From JAIQFL01 sp035295745 (lineage in GTDB: Bacteria; Acidobacteriota; Terriglobia; Bryobacterales; Bryobacteraceae): a stretch of DNA of 64,000 nt. Below are positions 51,337 to 59,717 of this stretch, piece after piece. The translations under genes were made by a program, and so were the position numbers. Below the pieces are notes generated by a model. That model was given only the letters and a program-made list of their open reading frames with translations, did no database searches and was not told where the DNA came from. Location: assembly GCA_035295745.1 (NCBI GenBank), contig DATGIL010000089.1, positions 1-64,000 on the forward strand, read 5' to 3'. How positions within the stretch are numbered: position 1 is the first letter of the stretch; each line of letters starts with the position of its first letter.

Positions 51337-54300
51337 TCAACGAACTTGGAAACCATTCGGCAGGGTGGCTTCCTCGTCGCCGGTAGTAACGGTTATCGAT
51401 CGTGGCCCTAATGTGGCGCCCGGCGCCGCCACGAACTGTACGGTCAGTGTCGTTCCACTCATGACCCCGATATTACTGACGGAAATACCGGCGCCGGCGT
51501 TCACCTGCGTCATGCCGCTGGTGAAATGAGTGTTCTGCCCTGCGATTGTCACCAGCGTCGTTAGCCCCGGCGAGGTGCCGGCAGGAGATACCCAGGCCAC
51601 TACCGGTGTCGACGCAGGCAGCAATTGGTTGAACTCGCCGCGCATAATGAACACCGCCATCTGCCCACGCGTGACAGGGTCATCCGGGCAATAGGTAGTC
51701 GCGGTGCAACCCGAAGTGATCCCCAATTGCTTCATTTTCTGAATCCACGGAAAGTACGGGTGGTTCGGCGCCACATCCGCGAAGTAGGGCGTGGCCGGAT
51801 AACTGGACGGCGTAGCAACGCCGTACCGGCCGCGAATGATCAGAACCGCCATGATGCCCCGGGTCACTGGAGCGTCCGGACAAAATTGGTTCGACGCACA
51901 CGGGACGGCGATTCCCAGATCCTGCATCTTCTGAATCCACGGGAAGTACGAGTTGCTGGCAGGCACGTCGGAGAAATACGGCGTTGAGGTGTAGGCAAAA
52001 CTGTCGCCACCCATTATGGATCGGACCACGAAGACGGCCATCTGCGCTTCGGTGACACTGTCGTTCGGACAGTACAAGGGCGGGTTCGCCTCGCATCCCG
52101 AGGTGATCGTGTACTCGCGCATCAGGTCGATAGCCGGTAGGAATGCATCGCTGGAACTGACGTCGCTGAATGGCGCGAGGACGGTAGTCAGATCGCTGGC
52201 CGTGGCTGTTGCCGAACCTCCACCCGATACGCTTACCCGGTTGATCGCGGGCGACGCCGCGTTCGAAGCCACGCTGGCCGTAATGGTGATAGGCGGGTAG
52301 ATGGCGCCGGGCGACATTGGATCGGATCGGGAGCATGTGAGCGTTGGAAGAGCGCAGGTCCAACCCGGCCCGTCGATGGCGGTGCCCGTGAGTCCTGAAG
52401 GCAGAGTATTAGCTACCGAGACCGCCCCGTTTGTGGCGCCCGACCCGCGGTTCTCAACTAGAATCGTGTACGCGGCGGTGCTTTGGCCCTGGAGGAAGTT
52501 GCCTATGTGGGTGCAGGAGATTAGCAGGTCGGGAAGGAGATCGTAGTTTACGGCTAACGTGGGCGGATTGGTTGTGACTTGGTCCACGGCCATTGCATTT
52601 GCACTCGTGAGAGGTGTCCAGAGTCCGCTTGAAGACTTTACCATCACGTTATCCAAGTGTATGTTCATGGTGCCCGTTAACGTGTAATCAGTTGCAAGCG
52701 TGTGGGTCGTGCCTGCCGGGAACTCGTAGGTGAAACCAGCGGGAAGCGTCTGAAAACCGATCGAGTTTTGAATCGGCAGGGGAGAGGCGGGCGTGAAAAC
52801 ATTTTCGAGCGTGAGATTCACGACACTCGGCAGGGTCAAGTCAATTGCAGTAGCTCCCTCCCCGGCTTTGAGACCGCTCAGAGCGGTGTCGGGCGGGAGA
52901 ATCTTCAGGCTGAAAAGAACCCTCGGGGGATCTTCCACAAAGATATTTCGGTACACAGGAGGGCTCACGGTCCCGAACATCGTGCCGGGCGACATCAGCG
53001 AGGCGATGACTGCATTGTTTTGGTGGGCTAGGAGATCCGTGGGGTCGGTGCGAAAAGTGGTAACTGTTGGGGTACTCCAATCGGTCCTCACAACATAAAG
53101 ACCGTCGATCAGATCATAGTCTCCCGGGTATCGGTTCAGCCAACCCAGATTCACGACGCCGCCCTCCGCGTTCTGCCACACCGTGGCATTTGTGACCGTG
53201 ATGGACCCACCCCACATCTCCAGAGAATCGTCACCGGTGCGGACAAAAACGTTGGATGCGATGGTTCCCGTCTCCATCTGGAGTCCGTCATTATTGCCGT
53301 TCCAGCCGATGATCTTCATGTTGTTCACAACGCTGTTGACTAAGCCATCGGTAGCGGTGTAGTTAAAGTCCGAAACAATCGGACCATCTATCGCGAACGT
53401 ATCGGAATGGGCCGGGCTGGAGTCCCAGGAGATAGCCTGATAGCCGTCAATTTGATGGCCGGAGGCGGGTGCATTACGGCATTGCCGCCACAGGTAATTG
53501 AACCGGCTGCCGTCCAGCACGCCAGGGCCGTAAATCCGCCTGACACTACCGTGACCACTCTGCACGAAGCGCAGCTTCCCCTGGACCCAGGCCTCTGCGC
53601 CCAGAAATACGTTCTTGATGTTAACGGGCACGCTGAAGACTTGGGCTCCAGGTCCTTCGATCCCGGGTCCTCCAATCGGCACAATTCCCTCGAAATCCAA
53701 GGTGTCATAAGTGGGATCGATAAGATGGGGATCGGTGAGGTCGTTCGCCGATCGGATCACTTTCACGTTTTGGCCCGTTGGCGTGGCGTAAGGTGGATCG
53801 AGGAAGAAAGCCAGGCCCTGAATACCACCGCCGTTCTGTGAGTCGCGGTCCCACCACAAAATGAATTGCTCTCCTGAAAAATCAGGCGCGGTCACAGTCG
53901 AGAGATTCACTGTACCGTCCTGGGCCAACGCGGCAAGGACAGGCTTTGGGCTGGGCCGAACGGACACGTGATCGCTTGCCAGAAAAGGAGCGTTCTGCAG
54001 CTTGGTGACGCGAAGCTGAACGTAGGCGTTCGCATGAGCGGGGATGCTCACGAACGACATGGATGTGTTCGGATAGGAAGGATACTTGGTAAATGGCTCG
54101 TAGGGCGACGCGTTCGTCCCACCGTAGATGCTGAGATAGACCCGAGCATCCGTCCAGGCGCCGCCATCCAACTTGTATTGCACGGAATATTGACCTTGGG
54201 CCGCAGGCACGGGATACGAGAGTGGACTGCCCGGGTAAACTGCCGCCATATCGGCAGCGCCTTTCGCGGGACATTGCTGAGCAACAGCATCGAAAACAAG

Positions 54301-54345
54301 TGTGACGAGCAAAAGCGCTGTCAGCGAACCACGAGAGATCAACAT
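51337..54345 (-). CDS. Secreted beta-helix glycosidase-like protein with DUF11, SLH and IPT/TIG domains
   Basis: 1002 residues with a signal peptide (LTALLLVTLVFDAVAQ). Residues about 30-600 resemble GH28/GH49-type parallel beta-helix glycosidases: KLRFVQSGHGSVRRIYGPGV, DGSRFNYLW, IIGWNGNNDGLQ with the catalytic-type Asp, and VFVRTGDDSLEMW with an Asp pair. A DUF11-like beta domain follows (about 620-715), then three SLH-type repeats (FSDVSSSDAFLPAIDLM, YFSDVPASNSYFPWIQKM, YFADVAPNHPYFPWIQKM, each with a C-x-n-C-P-D element) and a C-terminal IPT/TIG domain (VAWVSPAGTSPGLTTLVTI). It probably cleaves an extracellular glucan or pectin-like polymer while attached to the cell envelope. The exact family is uncertain. 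Confidence 0.8.
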   Translation of the reverse strand: MLISRGSLTALLLVTLVFDAVAQQCPAKGAADMAAVYPGSPLSYPVPAAQGQYSVQYKLDGGAWTDARVYLSIYGGTNASPYEPFTKYPSYPNTSMSFVSIPAHANAYVQLRVTKLQNAPFLASDHVSVRPSPKPVLAALAQDGTVNLSTVTAPDFSGEQFILWWDRDSQNGGGIQGLAFFLDPPYATPTGQNVKVIRSANDLTDPHLIDPTYDTLDFEGIVPIGGPGIEGPGAQVFSVPVNIKNVFLGAEAWVQGKLRFVQSGHGSVRRIYGPGVLDGSRFNYLWRQCRNAPASGHQIDGYQAISWDSSPAHSDTFAIDGPIVSDFNYTATDGLVNSVVNNMKIIGWNGNNDGLQMETGTIASNVFVRTGDDSLEMWGGSITVTNATVWQNAEGGVVNLGWLNRYPGDYDLIDGLYVVRTDWSTPTVTTFRTDPTDLLAHQNNAVIASLMSPGTMFGTVSPPVYRNIFVEDPPRVLFSLKILPPDTALSGLKAGEGATAIDLTLPSVVNLTLENVFTPASPLPIQNSIGFQTLPAGFTYEFPAGTTHTLATDYTLTGTMNIHLDNVMVKSSSGLWTPLTSANAMAVDQVTTNPPTLAVNYDLLPDLLISCTHIGNFLQGQSTAAYTILVENRGSGATNGAVSVANTLPSGLTGTAIDGPGWTCALPTLTCSRSDPMSPGAIYPPITITASVASNAASPAINRVSVSGGGSATATASDLTTVLAPFSDVSSSDAFLPAIDLMREYTITSGCEANPPLYCPNDSVTEAQMAVFVVRSIMGGDSFAYTSTPYFSDVPASNSYFPWIQKMQDLGIAVPCASNQFCPDAPVTRGIMAVLIIRGRYGVATPSSYPATPYFADVAPNHPYFPWIQKMKQLGITSGCTATTYCPDDPVTRGQMAVFIMRGEFNQLLPASTPVVAWVSPAGTSPGLTTLVTIAGQNTHFTSGMTQVNAGAGISVSNIGVMSGTTLTVQFVAAPGATLGPRSITVTTGDEEATLPNGFQVR

Positions 54346-54469
54346 GATTTCCGAATGACCTTCGGTTCATCGTAAGGGGGCAGCTTGTGCAGGACAACCC
54401 ACACGTTCGCGTAGGTCCTCGAATGTTTCTGATGCGTCAGCGCTAAACTCCCTCGATAACGGAGGCCGC

Positions 54470-54720
54470 ATGCGCCGGCTGGCAGTCCTGATCGTCCTGT
54501 ACGCTCTCACCTTGCGAAGCGAGTTGCTGCCGATCCGCGTTTACACCTCCACCGACGGCCGCGCGGCAGGCCGCGTCGAACGAATCGTAGCCGATTCGCG
54601 CGGCTTCCTGTGGTTCTGCACCCCGGAGGGTGTGTCCCGTTCGAACCTCAGCCGTTTCGTCAGCTAGCGCGCGGACCAAGGGTTGCCCGACTCGTGGGTC
54701 CGAACGCGGATGAACCTGCT
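54470..54720 (+). pseudogene. 5' fragment of a propeller-type histidine kinase gene
   Basis: MRRLAVLIVLYALTLRSELL is a signal peptide, followed by RVYTSTDGRAAGRVERIVAD and SRGFLWFCTPEGVSR, the opening Reg_prop repeat seen in the two large kinases of this window. TAG stops the frame at 54665-54667; the same frame then continues ADQGLPDSWVRTRMNL, the expected next words, before homology is lost near 54720. No kinase domain follows. It is a truncated remnant. Confidence 0.7.
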
Positions 54721-55071
54721 CCGGAGAACATTGGATTGGCCCGACCGATGGGCTCAGAATCTTCCATTTGGTAACGATCGCACGCGGCGGTGAGACCTTC
54801 TTTTTGGGGAATAGAAAGACACTGTTAGCCATCGACGGACTTTACCTCTGTCGGCTTTCGAAGTGGCAAGACGCCGGATGAGGTGCTCCATAGCGCTGCC
54901 GGCAGCATGGCCCACCTAACAAATTAAAGCCAAACTACTCAGTAGCCATTTCGGATCGGAGTGCGATTCCAGAATCCAATCGTCTGCGGTCACCTGCGAT
55001 CTGCTGGCCGTTAGCGCTACCATCGTTTCTCGGATCACCGTTTACCAGATGGGAGCACAGATCGGCCCGAC
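54721..55071. other. Degenerate DNA after the kinase remnant
   Basis: About 350 bases without an open gene. A faint DGLYLCRLSKW-like phrase near 54836-54868 may be further propeller remains. Nothing else was recognised. Confidence 0.3.
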
Positions 55072-55410
55072 TTGGGCAGAGGGATTGCCCGGTTCGGGGT
55101 GGCCGCGGTGGTCCAGGGCCGCGGATATCGGGAGATCGACTATCCTACACCGGACTGGAAGTCGCTGGCGAGAGAAGAACCGGTATTTCCAGCCCGGCAG
55201 TATCAAGCCCATCTCTTCACGGATCGCAAACTGGACGCCATCAGCGTCGCCCAACAACTCTCCGACCTGCGCTTCTTCTTCCGCAAGACTCTCAAGCAGC
55301 CTGAGGTGGTTGAGGATCTGCTGAATCCGAAGCGGCCGACCCGCTTACCCCACGTCCTCTCAGGCCTTTGGCGAAGTCGTTCGATTGCAGTTGAGAGGGT
55401 GAAGAGTTGA
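55072..55410 (+). pseudogene. Fragment of a tyrosine-recombinase-type integrase
   Basis: The frame encodes YQAHLFTDRKLDAISVAQQL, SDLRFFFRKTLKQPE and NPKRPTRLPHVLS, which resembles the N-terminal SAM-like core-binding domain of XerD-like or IS91-associated integrases. The catalytic domain with its Arg-His-Arg-Tyr residues is missing; the frame ends soon after LPHVLS. It is the only trace of a mobile element seen in the window and sits among other broken genes. Confidence 0.6.
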
Positions 55411-55708
55411 TTTATCACTCTTCCAGGGTGCCAGCCGGATGCCGAGACTATGCCGCCTCGATGCCGCTCGAACGCCTGTGATTAGCGGCTGGCACATCAA
55501 CATGCGGCACAATCCAGGACGTGGCTGCTTTGCTACTCACCTGCTCGAATCCGGTTCGGACTTGCGTACGGATCGAGAGACGAGGATTGGTATCGGGCCG
55601 TAGATATACTCGGTTCTCGCACTTGACCCGCACGTGCAGAGGCAGTCCTGCTCCAGTCTCTCGTGGATGGCCCAATAGTTGACGTTCGACAACAAGCGCA
55701 AGAGGGTA

Positions 55709-55937
55709 ATGCGACTCTATCTTATGAATCCTGACAACCCGATCGTCAGCCTGAACAAAGGTTCGCTCAAACCGCCTGAATCGTTATCGGGTGTGGAAGG
55801 CGCTGGGCCTTCTCGTCGTGGCCGGATTGACTCCGCTGGCGGATGCTTTGATTCGGCGGGAACAGACCAGGCAGACATCTTGGTGGTTGCTGGTGGCGAA
55901 TCTGAGCTACCGACGACTCGTGGAAGGTGGGAAATAG
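55709..55937 (+). pseudogene. Probable 5' fragment of a B12-binding radical SAM protein gene
   Basis: AAGAGGGTA precedes an ATG that encodes MRLYLMNPDNPIVSLNKGS. In the next frame NRYRVWKALGLLVVAGLTPL follows. Together they resemble the opening of cobalamin-binding radical SAM proteins (order: LINP-N-P, then NRYRVWKPLGLL). A frameshift near 55765 and loss of everything downstream make it a remnant. The identification rests on a short stretch recognised by eye. Confidence 0.4.
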
Positions 55938-56416
55938 CGTCATCGGTGATGTCCAAGCACACCGGTGCGGTAAACATCGACAAGGTAGCCGTCAAATTCG
56001 AGGTCTTTATCCCTTTTCCTCAGTTCCTCGATCTGTGACAGCAAGCGCGTTCTCTGCTCGGCTGCTTTCAGGCCACAGAACTGTATGGCACACAGCCATG
56101 AGCAGACTTGGCCGAACACCGTTTCATCTATTCCCAGCCGAAGATATCATCGGGGGCCGATAGGACGGCACCGCAGACACCGCAGCCCTGCTGTCCTTCC
56201 TTTGTGTGTTCCCTCATTGGCTTTCACCTCTATTACTCCAGGGATTTCCCATTTTGGGATCCCAGCCACCTGGGAGTGTACTCCTCACCGCCTCTCTTGG
56301 GAGGGCTGGAGCTAACGCTCCTACAACCAGGGGAGACCAGAGGGCATTTGAGAACGGTTGGCTACCATACCAGAGCAGCGGCAGCGGGTTACAATGGCGT
56401 ATCAGAGGTGATTATC
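55938..56416. other. Gene-free stretch before bacterioferritin
   Basis: About 480 bases with only low-quality frames. The far right end carries the ribosome site AGAGGTG of the bacterioferritin gene. No repeat or promoter of the sigma-54 type was recognised. Confidence 0.35.
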
Positions 56417-56905
56417 GTGAATACTGCGCAGAGCGTCGAGTTGCTGAACAAGGCTGTTGCGGACGAGCTGGCGGCCGTCCATCAGTACATGTACTTCCAC
56501 TTCCACCTGGATGATTTGGGCTTCGCGCCCTTGGCGACCCTGTTCAAACGCACCGCGATCGCGGAGATGGGCCACGTGGAGGCGTTGGCAGAGCGGATTC
56601 TCTTTTTGAAGGGCGAGGTCCAGATGAAGGTGGCTGCACCGGTCGACACTATCATCGACCCCGCAGCGATGCTCGCCAAGGCAATCGCGATGGAACAGGC
56701 AAGTGCCCGCGACTACAATGCCGCCGCACAGGCCTGCGGTGCGGCCGCCGATGCGGTATCGAAGCAGATCTTCGAGCACTTGGTAGGCGACGAAGAGGGA
56801 CACCAAGGGGGCTTCGAGCGACAACAGGACAACATCCAGCGCTTCGGACTTGCCTACCTCGCACTCCAATCCTTCGGTGCTGCGACTCCACCACAGCTAG
56901 CGTAA
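56417..56905 (+). CDS. bfr: Bacterioferritin
   Basis: 162 residues, the usual length. The four-helix ferritin-like fold carries diiron ligands in LNKAVADELAAVHQYMYF, AIAEMGHVEALAERILFL and HLVGDEEGHQGGFERQ. It oxidises and stores iron in a 24-mer shell. The frame is open further upstream to 56108, but family homology begins at NTAQSVELLNKAV, so I start at the GTG at 56417 after AGAGGTG. The end overlaps the convergent SDR remnant by 9 bases. Confidence 0.88.
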   Translation: MNTAQSVELLNKAVADELAAVHQYMYFHFHLDDLGFAPLATLFKRTAIAEMGHVEALAERILFLKGEVQMKVAAPVDTIIDPAAMLAKAIAMEQASARDYNAAAQACGAAADAVSKQIFEHLVGDEEGHQGGFERQQDNIQRFGLAYLALQSFGAATPPQLA

Positions 56906-57145
56906 GCGGCTCGCAGAGGCCACTCTGTTCCAGTTCACGATTCCGTTTATGGCGTCGAAGGCTGCGACGGCATGTTCCAGTTCGTCGGCTTTTGACGTCG
57001 CACCCAGTTCTTCACCGAGCAGGGCAAGCTTGGCACCTGACCCGCCCGGCAGAATCGGTTGTGCTCCGTGGCTCTTCAGCCTCCGCGAAAGGGCGGAGCC
57101 GATGCCCACTGACGCGCCAATAATGACAAAGCGAGTTCTCAACAC
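56897..57145 (-). pseudogene. N-terminal fragment of a short-chain dehydrogenase
   Basis: FVIIGASVGIGSALSRRLKS is the nucleotide-binding GxxxGIG motif of SDR enzymes, followed by LALLGEELGATSKADELEH and FDAINGIVN. The frame then diverges (WNRVASASRLR) and stops after 82 codons, far short of the 230-250 residues and the Tyr-x3-Lys catalytic pair of the family. It begins 31 bases after the DUF2867 oxidoreductase gene and may once have been part of that operon. Confidence 0.65.
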
Positions 57146-57176
57146 TCACGGTAAATGTCCTCAAGGCACCCAATTC

Positions 57177-58685
57177 TCAGGCATGTCCTGGTTCGCTGGC
57201 TGCACTGGCTACTTCCGCCGGGCTGGCAGCAATGCGAAGTGCCTCTCGCTGGATGCCCAGCAACATGCCGCGGAAAACCACGCTATGCAACGGCGCCACG
57301 CCGTACCAGTAGAGCAGCCCGAACAGCCCGCGAGGCTGGAAGAGGGCGACTTGCTCCAAAGTACACTGACGCCCATCGAGTGCTTCAATGCGGAATTCGA
57401 GCAGTGCTTCCCCGGGCAATTTCATTTCTGCCCGTAGCGCGAGCCGGCGATCCCGTTCAAACCCGACGACGCGCCAGAAGTCGAGGGCTTCGCCGTAACC
57501 GACCAGTTCCGGATCACGCCGTCCGCGGCGGAGCCCCGGCCCGCCAACCAGGCGATCCATCCCTCCGCGTATTTTCCAGAGCCAGTCCGCGGCATACCAA
57601 CCATGGCCTCCACCGACTCGGCAAACTGCCCGAAATGCGGCCCAATCGGGAGCATCCACGGTGAGTCGGCGCGCGTCACGAAAAACCGTACCGCCAGCCC
57701 AATCAGGGTCGCCCGGTATCGGCCCGGCCATGGACCAGTTCGTTTCAACGTGGTGCTCCGCCATCTTGCACAGGGCAGCCTGGATCGCTTGGCGCACGCT
57801 GAGGAGTTCTTGTGGTATCAATCTTGTGATCCGGTCCTCACGACACACCACGGGGTTCTTGAGTCCTTCCGCCAGCGGCTTGGCAATTTCATGGCTCAAC
57901 GGAGTGATGAACTGGATCCAGTAGGAACTCAGACGCGGGGTCAGGACGGGAACCGGTATGACCCAGCGGCGTCTCAAACCCAGTTCTTGCGCCATGATGG
58001 TCATGATGTCCCGGTAGCAAAGTGCCTCCGGGCCGCCGATATCGAACACGCCTCCGGTGGTCTCGGGCTGGGACAGCGCTCCCACCAAGTACCCGACTAC
58101 ATTTCTTACCGCAATTGGCTGACACAGCGTGCTCACCCATTTCGGAGTGATCATCACCGGCAATCGCTCGACTAGATAGCGCAAGATCTCGAAAGATGCC
58201 GAACCCGAACCGATGATCATCGCCGCGCGCAAAACCGTCACCGGCACGCCGCTGGAAGCAAGCGCTGCTTCCACCTCACGACGCGAAGAGAGGTGCTCGC
58301 TGAGATCGGCTCCAGTCTCACCGAGCCCACCGAGGTAAATGATCCGCCCCACGCCGGCTTCCCGCGCGGCAGACGCGAATTGCAGGGCGAGCCGGCGATC
58401 CTTGTCCGCGTACCCTGCGCCGGCAGAGGTCATGGAGTGAACCAGGTAGAATGCGGCATCGCATCCCGCGAGGTTCCCGGCAAGTGATCGAGCGTCTGCC
58501 AAGTCGGCTTGGCGGATCTCGACACCTGGATTCGCCGCCCACGACCGGCCAGCGAGCTTTTTCGGCGATCGGACAAGACATCGGACCAGGCATCCGTCGT
58601 CGACCAGACGCGGCGCGAGTCGGCCACCAATGTAACCGGTAGCGCCGGCAATGGCGATGCGTTTTCGGGATTTTACTTCAGTCAA
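57177..58685 (-). CDS. NAD(P)H-binding SDR-like protein with DUF2867 domain
   Basis: About 502 residues. The N-terminal half is an extended/atypical SDR Rossmann domain with IAGATGYIGGRLAPRLVDDG, FYLVHSM and GRIIYLGGLGE; the C-terminal half (about 330-490) is DUF2867, ending in the typical FQPRGLFGLLYWYGVAPLH segment. The combination is known in many soil bacteria, but the substrate is unknown. I start at the TTG at 58685, which has AGGAG five bases before it; an ATG at 58724 would overlap the upstream gene by 31 bases. Two small genes precede it closely. Confidence 0.85.
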   Translation of the reverse strand: MTEVKSRKRIAIAGATGYIGGRLAPRLVDDGCLVRCLVRSPKKLAGRSWAANPGVEIRQADLADARSLAGNLAGCDAAFYLVHSMTSAGAGYADKDRRLALQFASAAREAGVGRIIYLGGLGETGADLSEHLSSRREVEAALASSGVPVTVLRAAMIIGSGSASFEILRYLVERLPVMITPKWVSTLCQPIAVRNVVGYLVGALSQPETTGGVFDIGGPEALCYRDIMTIMAQELGLRRRWVIPVPVLTPRLSSYWIQFITPLSHEIAKPLAEGLKNPVVCREDRITRLIPQELLSVRQAIQAALCKMAEHHVETNWSMAGPIPGDPDWAGGTVFRDARRLTVDAPDWAAFRAVCRVGGGHGWYAADWLWKIRGGMDRLVGGPGLRRGRRDPELVGYGEALDFWRVVGFERDRRLALRAEMKLPGEALLEFRIEALDGRQCTLEQVALFQPRGLFGLLYWYGVAPLHSVVFRGMLLGIQREALRIAASPAEVASAASEPGHA

Positions 58686-58693
58686 GAATGCTC

Positions 58694-58909
58694 CTATCTC
58701 ACGGAAATGCGGAGTCCGCGCCACTCGACGTGTAAAGAGGCGGGCCGCGGAATCCGCTTGCGATACGGCCAGAGAATGGGCGCGAAATGCAGAAGGGAGA
58801 CGAGGCTTGGAAACGTCACAGCGAAGCGTTTTCCCGACCCTTGCAGATGCAGCTTGCGCCCGCCGTGCTCGATCACCAGGTCGACGTCAAGAACGGGCAG
58901 CGGTTTCAT
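58694..58909 (-). CDS. Hypothetical small protein
   Basis: 71 residues, basic (MKPLPVLDVDLVIEHGGRKL, HLQGSGKRFAVTF, PYRKRIPRPASLHVEWRG). No signal peptide or known motif. It overlaps the upstream 71-codon gene by 23 bases and ends 8 bases before the oxidoreductase start, an operon-like arrangement that supports it being real. Confidence 0.55.
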   Translation of the reverse strand: MKPLPVLDVDLVIEHGGRKLHLQGSGKRFAVTFPSLVSLLHFAPILWPYRKRIPRPASLHVEWRGLRISVR

Positions 58910-59102
58910 CCTTGGTTCGAATCTTCACGGTCCCAGTTACTCTCCACGTAGCATGTTGAGCGCTCGGGGACGCTGAACTCGGTACGGAGATTTCCAGGCC
59001 TTGGAACTCATAAGTAATCTCGGCGCCACGTCCTGTGAGCTTATCGTAGAGGCCGATCGCAAGATCAGGCCAGGTTTCGGTATCCGGCGTAGTTTGTGTC
59101 AT
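58887..59102 (-). CDS. Hypothetical small protein
   Basis: 71 residues, acidic at the N-terminus (MTQTTPDTETWPDLAIGLYD, KLTGRGAEITYEFQGLEISV). It reads like a complete small soluble protein; related sequences are, as far as I recall, common next to oxidoreductase genes in Acidobacteria, but no function is known. It is the first gene of the unit leading to the DUF2867 protein. Confidence 0.6.
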   Translation of the reverse strand: MTQTTPDTETWPDLAIGLYDKLTGRGAEITYEFQGLEISVPSSASPSAQHATWRVTGTVKIRTKDETAARS

Positions 59103-59179
59103 GGCTTTTAGATGCGTGCCCGGCGGCGCGGGTGGTAAGTATTCGCGCCTGCCGCGCGGGCCGCCGCAGCATAAGTACG

Positions 59180-59460
59180 ATGGAAGTCAATCCCGGTGCC
59201 GGCCGAGAATCGGTTTGGGACTATCCGCGTCCGCCGCACGTGGAACTCTGTGAGCGCCGCCTGGAACTACCCTTCCCCCAGTCCGGGGTACACAGTTCCT
59301 GCGCGATTATCCGGTCTTCTATCCCCATCGCGTTGACGGCTGCATCGTCGACGGGGAACGTGTTCAAGCCCCGATGGGTGACTTCTATGGCGGCTGGATC
59401 ACTTCAGACCGGGCCGGTCCCTTCAAAGGCGGTCCCGGCACCATCGGGTGGTACCTTTGA
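59180..59460 (+). pseudogene. DUF427 gene with an internal deletion
   Basis: The start encodes MEVNPGAGRESVWDYPRPPH and VELCERRLE, the opening of DUF427 proteins. The end, in another frame, encodes RDYPVFYPHRVDGCIVDGER, then FYGGWITSD and GPFKGGPGT-GW, the C-terminal signature, to a stop at 59460. The central part (about 60-70 residues) is missing, with the junction near 59270-59295. Function of the intact family is unknown. Confidence 0.75.
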
Positions 59461-59717
59461 GGTGCGGTGTCTCTTCGGCCGCCCAGGTGACTGCGCCGAC
59501 TGGAACTCCCCGAACGCGGTTCGGGGATCAGTTACCGCCTGGCAATCGGCTGGTCCGCTGCACATCCGGTCAGTCCTCACCGACCGGTGCGCTGGACCGA
59601 GCCCATTTTCGACTGGCGGAGGCCGGTTCGGCGACAGGACGGCGTTTTCGCTGATTACTCGGCTCACGCCGCGAATTTGTTAGCGCATTTTGCTGCCGCT
59701 GTCATCTCATAGGATAA

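Noticed and set aside
59096..59683. A 195-codon plus-strand frame taken as one gene
   Set aside because: Only the start matches DUF427, and the C-terminal DUF427 sequence is in another frame, so a broken DUF427 gene explains it better.
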